Counted from the first letter of the stretch, positions 11,385 to 23,056 are shown. The stretch is 64,000 bases of DNA from Asterella californica (GCA_036924285.1 JAYKYS010000004.1:29420001-29484000), one strand, 5' to 3'. The notes: generated by a model from the sequence alone, not told the origin. Numbers and translations: made by a program.

Positions 11385-12298
11385 TGTAAACCCTCCGCGG
11401 TCCTATCGATCACTACCCCCCCGATCTCTCAACCTCCACGATCGTCATCCACGAATCTGCAACATGTCGGGCCTGTCTCTCACTCAGGGGTCACCTCTGA
11501 TGGCTTTGATGGAAGCACACCATGAACTTGAAGGGAAAATGCTGAGTTCAGTCATTCATACACCCACAAACTTATCAACTAAAAATCTCCTTAAACACAT
11601 CAACTAAAAATCCTCCATTCTAACAACGTCTCTCAAGTTCTCACATGCTAAAAATATCCCACACTCTCTATATTACTCAAGTTGTCATTACGACAATGTG
11701 AAAACAAGGATGAGGAGCTCTTCTCTACTCCTCTATTTATACATTCTAGGTTTTTACTTTGGTACTCCCGGTAACTCAGCCGTAACTACTTTTACCGGGT
11801 TTTACTAAGATATTACTTAAGGTAAAAGCATTGATCACATGGGCTTTTTACCTTTTCACATGGGCTTATTCCTTCAAAGTCAACAACTTCTAGAAGGATT
11901 CTGGAATATTCTCAAGGAATCTCGAATTTCCACCCCCCCTCTACACTAGGACTCACTAAAAAGGAAACATGTGGAATCTCTTCTTGTTTTTAATGCCCAC
12001 AAAGTCCACAACTTTAATCCAACCACTAATATCAAGTCAAAAAGGAGATAAGGGATACTTTCCACCTCCTTTCTACCTTTTAGACAAGATGACAAGATAG
12101 TAGTGCTCACTCTTTAGCAAATATCTGAATTCTGCCAAAAGTACAGCTAAGTTTAACCATAACTAACTTTTATATAGTCATGACTAACTTGATACATCCT
12201 TAAAGTACTTTGGCAGCCAATAAACATTCTCAACACTTAGTTATAACTAAACACCTTACTAATAGACAAACTTCCTATGTGTAACATAGGTCGTTACA
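11385..12298 (-). repeat. Element B 5' LTR
   Basis: 914-bp LTR matching 3412-4325. Its TATA box is at 11734-11741 on the sense (minus) strand. It is flanked outside by the target duplication GTAC (12299-12302). Confidence 0.95.
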
Positions 12299-12302
12299 GT
12301 AC

Positions 12303-13425
12303 CCATCCTCGGAATTCTGTCTAGTAGATTGTAAAATCTTTGAACATAATCTTTTAGGCTCTCTTTCTTTCCTCTGATCAGTCTGGTCAGCTTTCCCAAA
12401 ACTTGACGATTGTACCCAATTTCCCAGAACCGCTCTAAGAACTTTGTCTTCAGCTTGTCCCAAGTATCGATGTCTCCTGATATTCTATTTGCATGATTAT
12501 ACCAACTGCGTGCTCTCTTCCTGAGAAGACTTGGAAAGATTCGCAGACGATCTGGTTCAGCGTCTTCCTTATTAGTGACAGATACAGATTCAAACAGTTT
12601 AATGTAAGCATCTGCATCCTCATCGTCATCTGAAGATCCTCCTCTGAACTTTGGGTATCCATGTTTCGTGATAGGTTGGCCTGCCATACTTCGAACAAAA
12701 GGAGCCCTTGGAACTTGAGTTGCTATCTTGGCAGGAGCTGGAATCGGCGCTGGTACAGCAGCTTGAACGAGGACAACAGGGGCAATATCCGCAGAAGCAG
12801 CTGCTTGGGCTTGTCTCTTCTTGAATATGGACGGTCCTGTGGTTGGCTGTAAGTAAGGAGCAGTGCTGTCCTTCTGAGTTACTGGAGTTAACGGAAGGAT
12901 TTCCCGCACCGGTGCTTGAGGAATAAGTTCCTGCGCCTGTAAAAGTTCCACTAAGGTAGTAACAGCTTCTACTGCCTTAGTTGCAGCTTCTTCATTCGAA
13001 GAAGTAAACTGATCTTGATCTGCAGAAGTACTTCCTACCTCTGGGTCAGGAGTAAACAACTGCGGATATAAAACGGTATTGACTTCTGGAAAAGGTTTCC
13101 ACCCTACTTCACTTTCTGGATGTTCGTTCTCAGCACTTAGCCGAGTGGTAACTTCTTCGAAGTCAAGTTCTCTTTGAGCAGATTCGAAAGGAGTTGGAGG
13201 TAATGACTTTGGTGTCCGGGGTGAACTTGATTCACCAAGGCTTGGTTCCTTCCTCTTCCATTCTTTTGAGTTAGGTGTTCTCCAACCTCGTTCTCTCTTC
13301 TTATGCTCTTCTTTCAACCGACGAGCTTCTTCCAGAATCTGTTCTCGATATTCTGCTCGTTTTTCTCGCCTCCTGTCTCTCTCAGATTGCACGTTTCCAG
13401 GAGGATCAGGCTTGCCCGTCGACAT
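12303..13425 (-). pseudogene. gag: A1 gag, N-terminal part (capsid domain), cut by element B
   Basis: Starts at ATG 13425 (MSTGKPDPPGN). A GTG-initiated extension upstream is less likely. It has a basic, charged N-terminus rich in Arg/Glu, a Pro/Ala-rich segment, and then the Retrotrans_gag capsid region (DDDEDADAYIKLFE, RLRIFPSLLRKRARSWY, KTKFLERFWEIGY, YVQRFYNLLDRIPRMG). The frame runs into element B after PRMGT. The rest of gag resumes at 3411 on the other side. In A2 the same protein is uninterrupted. Confidence 0.9.
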
Positions 13426-13476
13426 ACATGTCTCTGGACTTCTGTTCACTGATCTTGGATAATTTCAGCATTCGCA

Positions 13477-13494
13477 TCCCCGGCAGCGGCGTCA
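13477..13494 (-). promoter_or_regulatory. A1 primer-binding site (tRNA-Asp type)
   Basis: The sense strand reads TGACGCCGCTGCCGGGGA. The A2 version starts TGGCGCC. It pairs with the 3' end of plant tRNA-Asp apart from one or two mismatches. It lies 21 nt after the LTR end (TTACA), a longer gap than usual, and the gap is conserved in A2 and D. Confidence 0.8.
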
Positions 13495-13515
13495 AAATTT
13501 ATTCAGCCTTCTATA

Positions 13516-15427
13516 TGTAACACACAAGAAAACTAAAAGATGCTCGAAAGTAGTAATTTAAGGATCGAACCCACAGAGATGCAAGTAAAGATCATCCAAA
13601 AGTAGTAAACACGTGATAAAGGTGATTCTTTATAGTTGTCTTTTATTCTCACGGGCAGAAATCAGTCCCGGTAGAGATCAAACTCAGGTCTATCCAACAA
13701 GACAGAGTTGATAATCCTGACAAACAAACATAACAGGTACTGAACAGGTCAGGGACCTCAAGAAACAGATAAATAACAGAGAAACAGAGCCACGGACAGA
13801 AATGTCCCACGAGGAAGTACTGCTGAAGTGCTACTAGGTAGCCTCTAACATCATAAACGCTAAGTATCTTCACACTGAGTTACTTCACTACTACTGCACT
13901 CGGAAAACTCTGGCGAAGAAGACTCTTCTTCGGCCGAAGTACCAGACTGAACTTCTTCCTAAGTGTTCCACCAAAGAACAACTTCTTCCGAATTCAACTT
14001 CGCCCAAGAACGTCTTCGTAGGAAACTAACTCCGCAGATGCCGGTCTATTCTCAGTCTTCGCCGTAAACGTTCTACTCTGATTTCAAATGTCGACAGCAA
14101 ATTCTTCGGCACCCAGACTCATTCCTACCACAGCAAACTACGATACTTCGTAGGTAAATCCTTCGCAGAGGACAAAACACTCAATGGCTCCGTAAACTCA
14201 GGAAATAGAAAACTCAAAAATGATAAAACACATAGAGGTCGTGAATACGAACAACACAACGCTTATATACAGATTTTCCCGAAGATGACGGATCTTCTTC
14301 CTAAGAAGTCGGGCGTACTTCTGGACCGTCGGATGAAGGTCCTGTGTCCGAAACGACACCAGGAACGACACCGCTTTCTACTGCTAACTCTCTACCTATC
14401 TCGCAAACTGAAAACTCTACGGTTGCTCTAACCTCCCTAAGCTCTCTAACTACTCGCTGGCCTAACCTAGCTACCCGGTTCCTAGCTGAAGTACCCTCCG
14501 CATCTGCAGCTAAGAACTCCTCTCTAACCTGACGAAGAAATCCCGCTTCTTCAGTGTCAAGCTCAACGGCGAAGTAGTTCTTCAGTACCGGCTCGATCCT
14601 ACTCCGAAGTTGAGCGCTCAGCTCCTCGGCTTTGATGACACGATGCTTCAGATCCTCCACTTCCTTGGTCATGGCAGCAACAGTGTCTTGATACCTGTTT
14701 CGCTGTCCACGCATGTCATCCAAATCCTTCTTCATCAAAGACAGAACCTTCTCATGCTCGTTGTCGCGATCAATCTTCTGCCGAAGAAGCTCCTCCTTCT
14801 CTGATGTCGCACTCTTCAGTTCATCGGTCCTTGTCTGCGCCTCCTTCTGGGCCATGACAAGAGTTGTTCGTAAATTCTCCTTCTCTTCCTTCCAGTTGCC
14901 TCGGCCGAAGTGCATCGTATGCACTAACTCTGCCAGGTTCAGCTTTCTACCTACAACTTCCTTGTAGGTCCCCCAGTTCGCTTCCAAGCTGTACAGTAGC
15001 GGTACAACTACATCTTTGAGGTAGTCCGTCGAAGAAGCTAATCGTTCGATCTCACCAAATGTCGATGGAGAAACAGCACTCTTCGGTGTAGTGACAACGT
15101 CCTTCTCCATCCGAGGAGTGCTCCCTTCCTCGGCTTCCTCTTCAACTGCTTCATCGTCGGTCCGGACCGTCTTTGTCATCTTCATCTTCTTCCGAGACTT
15201 CTGCACAGACCTCGGTGTCTCTTCCAGAGGTTTCTTCCTTCCACTTCTGTGAATCGGAGGAGATACCTCGACTACATCTTCGTCTTCGGCCGGAGTAACT
15301 GCTTCGGACGTCTTCTCTGCAACTGGTGTTGAAGTCGATGCCTCTTGCCTCGGCGTAGTATCAGCCGCTACTTCGGTCGCTGCTTCCTCGGCCTCGAGTT
15401 CGTCGAAGAATTTCTCAAGTTGCGCGT
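13516..15427 (-). repeat. A1 5' LTR, PBS-proximal part
   Basis: The sense-downstream portion of the A1 LTR, cut at 15427 by element C. 13516-14300 is non-coding and rich in CTTCG, GAAG and palindromes such as TTCGGCCGAA. 14301-15427 encodes the coiled-coil half of the LTR-borne protein. The total A1 LTR is about 3.17 kb once C and its duplicated target are removed. Confidence 0.88.
14301..15427 (-). pseudogene. A1 LTR-borne ORF1, C-terminal coiled-coil part
   Basis: Second half of the LTR-encoded protein of family A, separated from its first half (24379-25072) by element C. It has a Lys-rich patch (SRKKMKMTKT), an acidic linker (DDEAVEEEAEE) and a long coiled coil from LAELVHTMHFGRGNWKEEKENL through LRQKIDRDNEHEKVLSLMKKDL to the RIEPVLKNYF block, followed by a C-terminal Ser/Pro tail. 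Here the frame is open across the codon that is a stop in A2 (34046-34048), showing that the A2 stop is secondary. No enzymatic motif is seen. The coiled coil suggests oligomerisation. Confidence 0.8.
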
Positions 15428-16746
15428 TGTCAGGTTGAGAGTCTTCCTGGGAAGGGCGAACCTTCTGGCTGTGATATGAGCTTGAAGGCTGTGTTCGATC
15501 TACTCAGGGAAGCGTTGGGCTTCAGGCTGGGGCTGGTTTACTCAGAGGATAGGCTTCAGGTCTCAAGGTGATACTGAAAAACACTCGTATAAGTCTCTAG
15601 GCTCTTCTGATATGTTCAGGAAGCAGAGTTCAAGCTTAACTAGCAATGATAAGATCAGATGGCGAACTTTGACACTCAGGATTGAGAAATATGTGAAGGT
15701 TCGGACTTCAGAACTCCTCCTACATGTAAATGAGGTTCTACTGGATACACATACGAAATTTCAGCTTCAGATCAATTCAGAGCACTAAGATATGAGCAGA
15801 AACTTTCTGAGTGGAGAAATTACGGCAGTTTCTGATACCCAGACAGCTATTTCGACCTATAATATGGAATTAGCTCGATCACTTTGGGAAATTCTTACAG
15901 GATTTGCAGTACACAGCTTGCTGAAAACTCCTGTGAAGTTGGGCCTCCTGATTCCACACAGAACTCCAGATCTCGCTCTCCAAAGTTGCTGCTCCAGATT
16001 GAGAGCTTTTCGGACCCCTTCTACTTCAGCGACCGCCCTGAATTACTCACTCACTCAATTGACATAAAACTTTGGAGACAGTCGTAGCCCTGCTGACAGT
16101 GAACACCACCACGAAGGTTTGAAGCGATTTCCTCAATTCTGCTGCAAATGACACTCAAAACCCCAAATTGAACAGAAGTGCTGCAATTCTGACACAAATC
16201 AAACTTCAATCAGCCATAACTCCTTGTTTATTGCCTCAAATCGATCAAACTTTTCGCTGACAGTGCTTGGCTCGACGAGCTCTATCTCCCTATGCTCTCA
16301 GATTTCGAAGTGTCCTCACCAATTGCTCGGAAACCCACTCTAGAGCTCTGTTTCTAAACTTAGAGTTTTACAAAAGACAAAAATGGACCAATGGGAGTTC
16401 ATAGCTCCATTTGGTTGTCATTTTGTGCCTTAAACTACCTGGTAACTTAATTCAACCCATATGCTACCACGTCAAGTCCCCTAAAGCGCCAACGTATAAC
16501 CTAAACTACCTAGAACGACACATAGCCTTGAAAGTAAACTAAAACCAGCTAAAAGCGTGCATGGGCAACACGTAAGTACAACCCATGAACTAAAGCCCTA
16601 TCTACATGGCAAATCAACCTACTAAGACCCAAAATATATAACATCCTCAAGTGTCGACATCTCTGAGGTCCCAACTCTACTCAGAGAGACTAACGCTAGA
16701 CAGAGAGGTGAATTATTTACAATGTAAAATGATTCACATCACGACA
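15428..16746 (-). repeat. Element C 3' LTR
   Basis: About 1319 bp, starting TGTCAGG on the plus strand and ending CACGACA. It matches 23057-24374 with scattered substitutions and a 1-bp indel. It contains no convincing gene; its ORFs are short and not supported. Confidence 0.92.
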
Positions 16747-16758
16747 TCCACCCCCTCC
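16747..16758 (-). promoter_or_regulatory. Element C polypurine tract
   Basis: The sense strand reads GGAGGGGGTGGA directly against the LTR start TGTCGTGATG. Confidence 0.8.
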
Positions 16759-16792
16759 AAACCTGCACATCCTCCGGTATGTGCCAATCTCC

Positions 16793-19700
16793 TCAGTCTT
16801 CTGTTTGATCTTCATCATCATCGCTCTCCTCCGCCTCAGTCTCTTCAGAAACTGGGACATCTTCGTCTCTTGCTGTCCTCTGCTCTGACTCCAGAAAGTT
16901 GAATAACTCAACTGATCCTCCGCGTCTCTTGAACAGTTTCACACGTTTTCCAGCCACAGATAGCTTCAAAGGAGTACCGTCCAACTCACGCAAACTATAA
17001 GTGGCATTCTCATACACATCTAGCACAACATAAGGCCCGAACCATCTTCGAGAGAACTTACGAAGTGTAGAATGCTGATTTTCCAACGTGCTATCATATA
17101 CCAGAACCCAGTCACCAACATGTATTGGCTTCGGTCGTAATCGGTGAGTCTTGTCAAAACGTTCCTTGTTTCTGAGTCGAGCCACCTTCTGTCTCTCCTG
17201 TGCATCAGCGAGATCCTCCTCCCTTCGCTCCAACTGCCTAATACGTAAAGCAAGGAGTGAAGCACGATCTATACCATCTTCCCATGGTAGCATAGCCCAC
17301 GTAGGAAAGTACTCCTCAGCAGGCATGATCGGTTTCTGACCCAACATAAGCTCAACTGGCATATAGCCAGTCGTAGTACAATGTGTAGTTCTATCAACCC
17401 ACAAAGCAAATAGAAGTAGTCTCGGCCATTCTCTAGGCCTACCATCACATGCTTTCACTAAAGCATGAACAATAGAAGGGTGTCCTCGTTCACTCTTACC
17501 AATGCCCTCTGGATTCATAGCAGTGGTAAGCCGAAGCTTTACTCCATAACGAGCAAAGAACTCCTTCACTTCATCGCCTCTCAACTCACCTCTGTCTGCA
17601 CGTAATCTCCCAACCGATCCATAACGACAAATGATATCTTCAAGCACGAACCTACAGATATTCTCTGTAGTCTTCGTCCGTAGTGCTCGTCCCTCCACAT
17701 AGTTGGAGAGATCCTCTCGAGCCAACACCAAGTAACGCATCCCCCATAACCCCGGTGGCATCATCACAAGGTCAAGAACCCACTGGAAATGGATACTAGG
17801 TGGATAAGTAGGTACAAGTCCATCTCTGTAACGGACCTTAGAGTAGAACTGGCAGTGCAGACACGATCCAACAAAGTCCACCACGTCTTGATACAAACCC
17901 TTCCACCAGTAACGCTCCTTCAGCTTCGTGTATGTAGCCCAGACTCCACGGTGTCCAGCCCACAAGGTGTCATGAAACTCCTTCAGCAGATTAAGCTTTG
18001 TCGATTGATCATCCACCACTCTAGCAAGCATCCCATCTCTTCTCTTCGGACGTTTCCACAGATAACCTTCACGCAGAAGGTAGCTGTATGCCTTCCGTCT
18101 GATCTCCTTGAACTCTGCATCACTCCATCCTTCTCTTCTGCATAAAGAACTCAGATAAAATCCAATATCGCGGAACTTTTCTGAGTAGAACTCCTCATTG
18201 AACGGCAGTGGTTCCAAGTCTGAAGTCTGCTGACCAACTTGGCACCAAACGTCTCTCCTCTCTTCACTCTCCATCTCTGCAAACATCTCATCCTCATCTG
18301 TATAATGAGCCCTAGACAACATATCTGCAACTGGATTGTCCTTCCCTGCTATATGCTTTAGCTCAGGGTTCAGACTCCGGACATAGGCAATCCATCGCAG
18401 CATTGCTATGTCTGGTGTAGTACAGTTGGATATCATGCCTAGTAGAGGTAGACAATCCGTTTCCAGGACTACATGAGCACCAATCAGAAACTCACGATCT
18501 GTCTTCATTGTTGTCACCGCTCCCCACAATTCACGCTTCACCTGAGGATAATCTCGTTGCCTGTCTGTCAAGATCCTAGCTCCAAACCTAGAGGTAAGCC
18601 GCAATCCATCCGCATCATCTTGACCTATCGCCCAGCCAATTGCCTTTGGGCTAGTATCTACTGTGACAATGACAGGTCTCCCACATCCATAGTCTATTCT
18701 CCTCAAAACAGACGGAGACTGTAGAGCCTCCTTCAACCTATTCATAGCTTCTCGATGGACTGAGGTCCATATAAACCTCTTACCCTTCCTCAATAATGCA
18801 TACAAAGGCTCAGCAACATGAGCATAATGAGGAATGGATAAACGATAAAATACACAAGCACCTAGAAAGCGTCGAACCTCTGTGATATTCCTACAGTCTG
18901 CCATCCTTGCTATGGCTTCAACCTTCTCGGGGTTTGGTCGCCTTCCAAAAGCGCCACACAGATGTCCAACCACTAAAATCTCAGACACGCCAAACTTGGA
19001 CTTAGCTCCTGACAGGGTGAGATGTACCTCCTCCAGACGAGTCAAGATATGTTCTACATCCCTGATATGGTCTATAACAAACCTTCTACATCCATTCGCA
19101 AGTACTGCTTCATCCTTGTCGTCAACCGCGCAACCCTTTATAGGAATATCATCTAGAAATGGAATGGTAACATCAGGCACAAACTCCCTTAGTACCTTAT
19201 GCATCGCATTCTGCATATGAGCCACCGAGTTCGCCGCTCCTTGTGGAAGAGTACACATCCGCATCAATCCCAGGGGCGTACGCATAGTAGTTAAATCCCT
19301 ACTCTCCACAGCCAGCTGGAATTGATCATAACCAGAATATAGATCTCCTATTGAATAGATAGCTCTCCCTGCAAATGCCTCTGCTACCTCTTCAATCACA
19401 GGACCCGTCCCAACGTTACGAATGGTTACGTTATTCGCAGGCTGTAGGTCTTGAATAAAAACGCAAAGCTCCTGACTTCTTGGGCACAGTGAACCACCTA
19501 CTAGAATATGGCCCCATAGACGGCTCAAGTATCCCCATCTGTACCTTCTCCTTCAACAACTCGATGAGTTTAGGCAATAAAGCACGAGGAACTGGGATCG
19601 GTTTCAGGTCCCAAGGCACATGAGGGATTGTGAATATAACCATAGGTGCTATAACCTGAGGGTTCACACAACCTATCTCCTCTGCTGAAAAAGAGAATGC

Positions 19701-20393
19701 TTTACCATGCTTTACTACCATCTGTTCAAACACTGTCTTCTCGACCTCAGTCAAGAATTCACCCCCTCCTATCTGGAGCTCCTTCAATGTCTCCTCAGTA
19801 AACTGGTGCCCTACTCGTCTATGATCACGTAATATAGGTTCAGTCCCCACTAACTGTACTTGCTGCTGGGAGTTAGCAGGTAGTTGAGCTGCTACCGGTC
19901 TTACCTTTCTCAGTACAGATTTGTACTTCGCATGGACGTCTGCTTCCTGAGGGAGTGCACACCAACAACTTGCTTCTCTCCCTTCATTATTCTGCATCGG
20001 ATGAGGAAAGAACTGCAGGTATGTAGCAATCTCCTTATATATGCATCGAGAGTGGATAGGGATCACCACCACACTATTTTTCCCCTCCATCAATCTATCC
20101 ACACCATCTAGCCAACGAACAAAAGACTGCACACCTACAAACTCCCCATAAACACCAGAAATCATCTCATCTTCCTTCAGAACTCCCGTACAACGCAGAT
20201 TTGCTGCACACCTCTCCATCTGTCTTCTACTCTTCTCAGTCAAATCCTCCATCCGTGTGAACTCACTCCAATCATCAGAACTGAAAGCCATCAACCCAGA
20301 TTTCCAACTATGCACAGTGCAACTACTTTCTGAATCTTGAGCAGCCTTTCCATCAACCTCCTGTGATCCCTCAGGCTGCTCAAGCGGGATCAT
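16793..20393 (-). pseudogene. pol: Element C pol: RT, RNase H, integrase (one frameshift)
   Basis: Two overlapping frames (20393-19431 and 19528-16793) together cover a full pol. The upstream part has IPVPRALLPKLIELLKEK and SRWFTVPKKSGALRF. After a frame break near 19455-19465, in a T-run on the sense strand, come LQPANNVTIRN, IGDLYSGYDQF, PFLDDIPIKG (catalytic DD), RNase H (VTVDTSPKAIGWAIG), an integrase zinc finger (HDTLWAGHRGV ... CLHCQ), the DDE core (LDLV, RADRGE, GKSERGH) and a GPYVVLDVYENATY tail. All integrase catalytic residues are present. FLDD-x-P-x-KG and the long IPRAL helix are typical of fungal gypsy elements and not of plant OTA or chromoviruses. Only the single indel seems to prevent expression, and it could be a sequencing error. 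Confidence 0.88.
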
Positions 20394-20428
20394 AGTAACA
20401 GTAGATCCATCACTCTCGCTATCCCGTC

Positions 20429-21655
20429 CTACGAGAGTGGTTTCAGAAAACCCTTACCCCTACAGATAGAAGAATCCCTCAAAGTTTGACGGTTTCGTTC
20501 GTGGTTCGTACGAACGGTCAGAAACTGCACAGAACGTCTATCATCTGGACTACGGATCCTAGCATAATGAGATCCATCATCCATCACCTTGGTCTCCATT
20601 CGAACCGCAGTGATATAAGGCTGACCAAGAATCACAGGATATGAAGCAGAAGATTGCACGAAGAAATGTTGATCCACATCCACATCACCTATCTTCACCT
20701 TCACGTTAGGACAAGCGCCGTATAGCTCACCTTTCTGGTTGTTTGCAGCTCGTAGCACCCAACCATGGTTTAGCTCGATAGGCCACTGACCTCTCTCGTA
20801 CACCTCCCGTGACATGATGTTGATCTCAGATCCGTGATCAACTAAAGCACCAACAGGTTCAGCCAAACTTCCAAGACGAACTCGTGTAGCAGTTGTAGCA
20901 CGAGCCCAATGTCTCCTTCTGAAATCGCTATCGGTAGCTGGACTCTCCTCGCCAGCTTCCTCATCATCAAACTCAATAGTGTTGGTACCAGCAACCAACG
21001 CTTCTTGTTGGTATCCCTTGTCATCAGCTTCCTGAAAATGCACCTTTCCAAACTCTACATCATTCAGAGAAGCTCCTACTGCATCTATCATCTGACTATC
21101 TACCTGCTCGGACATCACCTGTCTCTTGCGCTTGATGATGTCGATGATCAGTTCATGAAACTCCCTCTTTGCAATACCAAGAACTTCCCGGAGAGAAAAC
21201 TCGATTCGTGCATCCAGTATCCTCTGCTCCAAGATGCTCTTCAGATCAATAGAAGTTTCTATATCAGCTGCCAACTTGTAAGCCGGTCCTTTCCCTTTCT
21301 CTTGGGCAGTAAACCGCCTACCAGCAATCGTTGGCTCCTGCTGGGATCTCTGCACATCCTCCATAGGACCTGGCGCAGGTGGAGGAGCTGCAGAAGTAGA
21401 CGGGATGTCTTCAGGAAGAGCCGCTCGTCTCCTTGTGACTCTCCGTCTATCCCCAATCTCCTCAGGAACTCCAGTATCAAGTTCAGAGGCTTCTCGTCGC
21501 CTCTTTTCCTCCACAGAAGCATCCTGCCAATGAACGTGTCTATCTACATCCAAGAATGCTCTGATAGAAGCAGCATCTACAGAATCTCCCCATCCTGTGA
21601 CCCTACGAATAGACTCGGCTCCTCTCTTCAGTATCTCAGAAGGAACTGGAGCCAC
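20429..21655 (-). CDS. pro: Element C protease (pro) frame
   Basis: About 408 codons overlapping the end of gag by 20 nt in a different frame, so expression probably uses ribosomal frameshifting. The listed 5' end is a GTG; the frame has no supported ATG at the junction. A basic linker precedes a retropepsin-like domain with GALVDHGSEINIMS, then VILGQPYITAVR and HYARIRSPDDRRSVQF. The catalytic triplet is D-H-G in place of the usual D-S/T-G. Whether that is a lineage trait or a lesion cannot be told from one copy. It ends at 20429, 36 nt before the first Met of the pol frame, again in a different frame. Confidence 0.75.
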   Translation of the reverse strand: MAPVPSEILKRGAESIRRVTGWGDSVDAASIRAFLDVDRHVHWQDASVEEKRRREASELDTGVPEEIGDRRRVTRRRAALPEDIPSTSAAPPPAPGPMEDVQRSQQEPTIAGRRFTAQEKGKGPAYKLAADIETSIDLKSILEQRILDARIEFSLREVLGIAKREFHELIIDIIKRKRQVMSEQVDSQMIDAVGASLNDVEFGKVHFQEADDKGYQQEALVAGTNTIEFDDEEAGEESPATDSDFRRRHWARATTATRVRLGSLAEPVGALVDHGSEINIMSREVYERGQWPIELNHGWVLRAANNQKGELYGACPNVKVKIGDVDVDQHFFVQSSASYPVILGQPYITAVRMETKVMDDGSHYARIRSPDDRRSVQFLTVRTNHERNRQTLRDSSICRGKGFLKPLS

Positions 21656-23024
21656 AGCCTCTCTTCTCAGCAGTCCTATCTAGCAATGTAGGACTAGAAG
21701 AGACCTCAATATGCCCAGCATATACATCAGAATTTACCAGCGGTGCCATTAACGCATTTGCTGTTGCAGCTGCAGCAATCTGAGGTAGACTCCTCATGCC
21801 TCCTCGTCCAAACTGCGTGCTCAACGGCTCTCCAGTAGAAGAAAAGTGCAGCCTACCGTTCTGATAGCGAACCACACCATCTCGCAAAGCAGCTATTAGC
21901 TCTTGACAGTCTCCTCGAAAGTGATCAGGACTGTCACACCAGATACATCTACGAACCGGAGCTCCTCCTGGACGTGCAGCAGCAGGCGCCGGTGGCTGCT
22001 CTCTCTGCAATCCAGCTAGCTCTACCTTCAGCTCTCGCATCTGCCTAATCAGGTCTTCAATCTGGTTCTGTTGACCATGGTTCTCCGCAGGTCTCTGAAC
22101 AGGTGCCCTTTGTGCCGGTGCTGGCACAACAGGCATCAAAGGAACTGCAGCTGGGACAACAGGTCTGGGAGCAAGGACCAAAGGTTGCTGTACTTGAGGA
22201 GCAGCATAAGGTGGAGTGACCACTTCTGCAAGCGGACGTCCTCCCACCGCCACTCTTCCTCTCCTCTGTCTTGTCAGTACAGCCACAGCATCCTCAACTC
22301 TCCCCCAATCCATAGTAACACCTCCCCCAGCAGACCGATCGGTCAACATAAAACATAACCGATCCGCTGTAGCATCATCTGTGGCTTGCAGAAAAAGCTC
22401 TGTTCTCCTAGCATCTAGAGTTATTCGCTCTAGAGTTGAGAGTTGCCGGTATCTCCGATCAAACTCTCTCAGCAACTCACTCAGGCTCATCATACGACCA
22501 GGTTGCTGCTCAACCCAGTCTAGAAATGTCCTTCTAGTAACTCTCTCTGAATCCTCCTCAAGAAACTCCTCTCGAAGAGATCGCTCAAAACTCATCCAGA
22601 TTCCAAGATTTCTTCTCTGTACATCCCTAACTTGGTCCCGCAACTCAGGAATGACAGCTAACTCAAAGCTTGCTATCATCTCAGCATCTGTAACCCTAAC
22701 CAGCTCCATCTCTCCTCTATACTCACGCAGATATCTAGAAATATCTCTACCTTCAAACCTTCCACATCTATTCACAATAGCTTGCAAAGCCTTGGTGGAC
22801 TTTAACTCACCCCCTCCAACGATCGGATGTTGCTGGACCAGGGCCGCAAGCGTCTTCAAGGTCTCAGCCGTGTCCAGACCAGATGCAGATGGCGCTGTAG
22901 AAGACGCAGGTGCAGTTGGCGGTGCAGCAGTAGACGTTGATGCTCCAGCTCCAGAGGCAGCAGCAGCAGCTCCGCTCTTGCGATCCATCTCTTCTCCTTG
23001 TAGCAACTCAACCTTCTCAATCAA
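21636..23024 (-). CDS. gag: Element C gag
   Basis: 462 codons beginning 13 nt after the primer site. It has an Ala/Ser/Thr-rich N-terminus, a capsid-like helical region (IVNRCGRFEGRDISRYLREY, MIASFELAVIPELRDQV, FLDWVEQQPGRMMSLSELL, TLDARRTELFLQAT), a Pro/Ala/Val-rich linker and one CCHC knuckle, CIWCDSPDHFRGDC. The capsid pattern and single knuckle fit a gypsy Gag that assembles the particle. The frame is intact. The next frame (pro) overlaps its end. Confidence 0.85.
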   Translation of the reverse strand: MIEKVELLQGEEMDRKSGAAAAASGAGASTSTAAPPTAPASSTAPSASGLDTAETLKTLAALVQQHPIVGGGELKSTKALQAIVNRCGRFEGRDISRYLREYRGEMELVRVTDAEMIASFELAVIPELRDQVRDVQRRNLGIWMSFERSLREEFLEEDSERVTRRTFLDWVEQQPGRMMSLSELLREFDRRYRQLSTLERITLDARRTELFLQATDDATADRLCFMLTDRSAGGGVTMDWGRVEDAVAVLTRQRRGRVAVGGRPLAEVVTPPYAAPQVQQPLVLAPRPVVPAAVPLMPVVPAPAQRAPVQRPAENHGQQNQIEDLIRQMRELKVELAGLQREQPPAPAAARPGGAPVRRCIWCDSPDHFRGDCQELIAALRDGVVRYQNGRLHFSSTGEPLSTQFGRGGMRSLPQIAAAATANALMAPLVNSDVYAGHIEVSSSPTLLDRTAEKRGCGSSSF

Positions 23025-23036
23025 TCACTCCAAGAG

Positions 23037-23054
23037 CTCTCAGTGGAAGCACCA
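23037..23054 (-). promoter_or_regulatory. Element C primer-binding site
   Basis: The sense strand reads TGGTGCTTCCACTGAGAG, 2 nt after the 5' LTR. It starts with the expected TGG but I cannot assign the tRNA. Confidence 0.65.
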
Positions 23055-23056
23055 GA

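Larger units (their letters stand above)
3412..12298 (-). mobile_element. Element B: young Ty3/gypsy insertion in A1 gag
   Basis: A complete 8887-bp element with two 914-bp LTRs, a primer site, a polypurine tract and three open regions on the minus strand. Boundaries are proven by the empty site in A2 near 31363 (GGCTGTACCCATCC). Here GTAC flanks both sides (3408-3411 and 12299-12302), a 4-bp target duplication, and the LTR begins TGTAAACC and ends GTTACA. I saw no difference between the two LTRs when comparing them by eye, so the insertion is recent. The pol nevertheless has three disabling changes. No chromodomain is visible after integrase. The relation to A and D is distant: the protease motif, gag and primer site all differ. 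Confidence 0.95.

Noticed and set aside
13477..13494. tRNA-Asp gene fragment
   Set aside because: The match is only the primer-binding site complement. No tRNA body follows.
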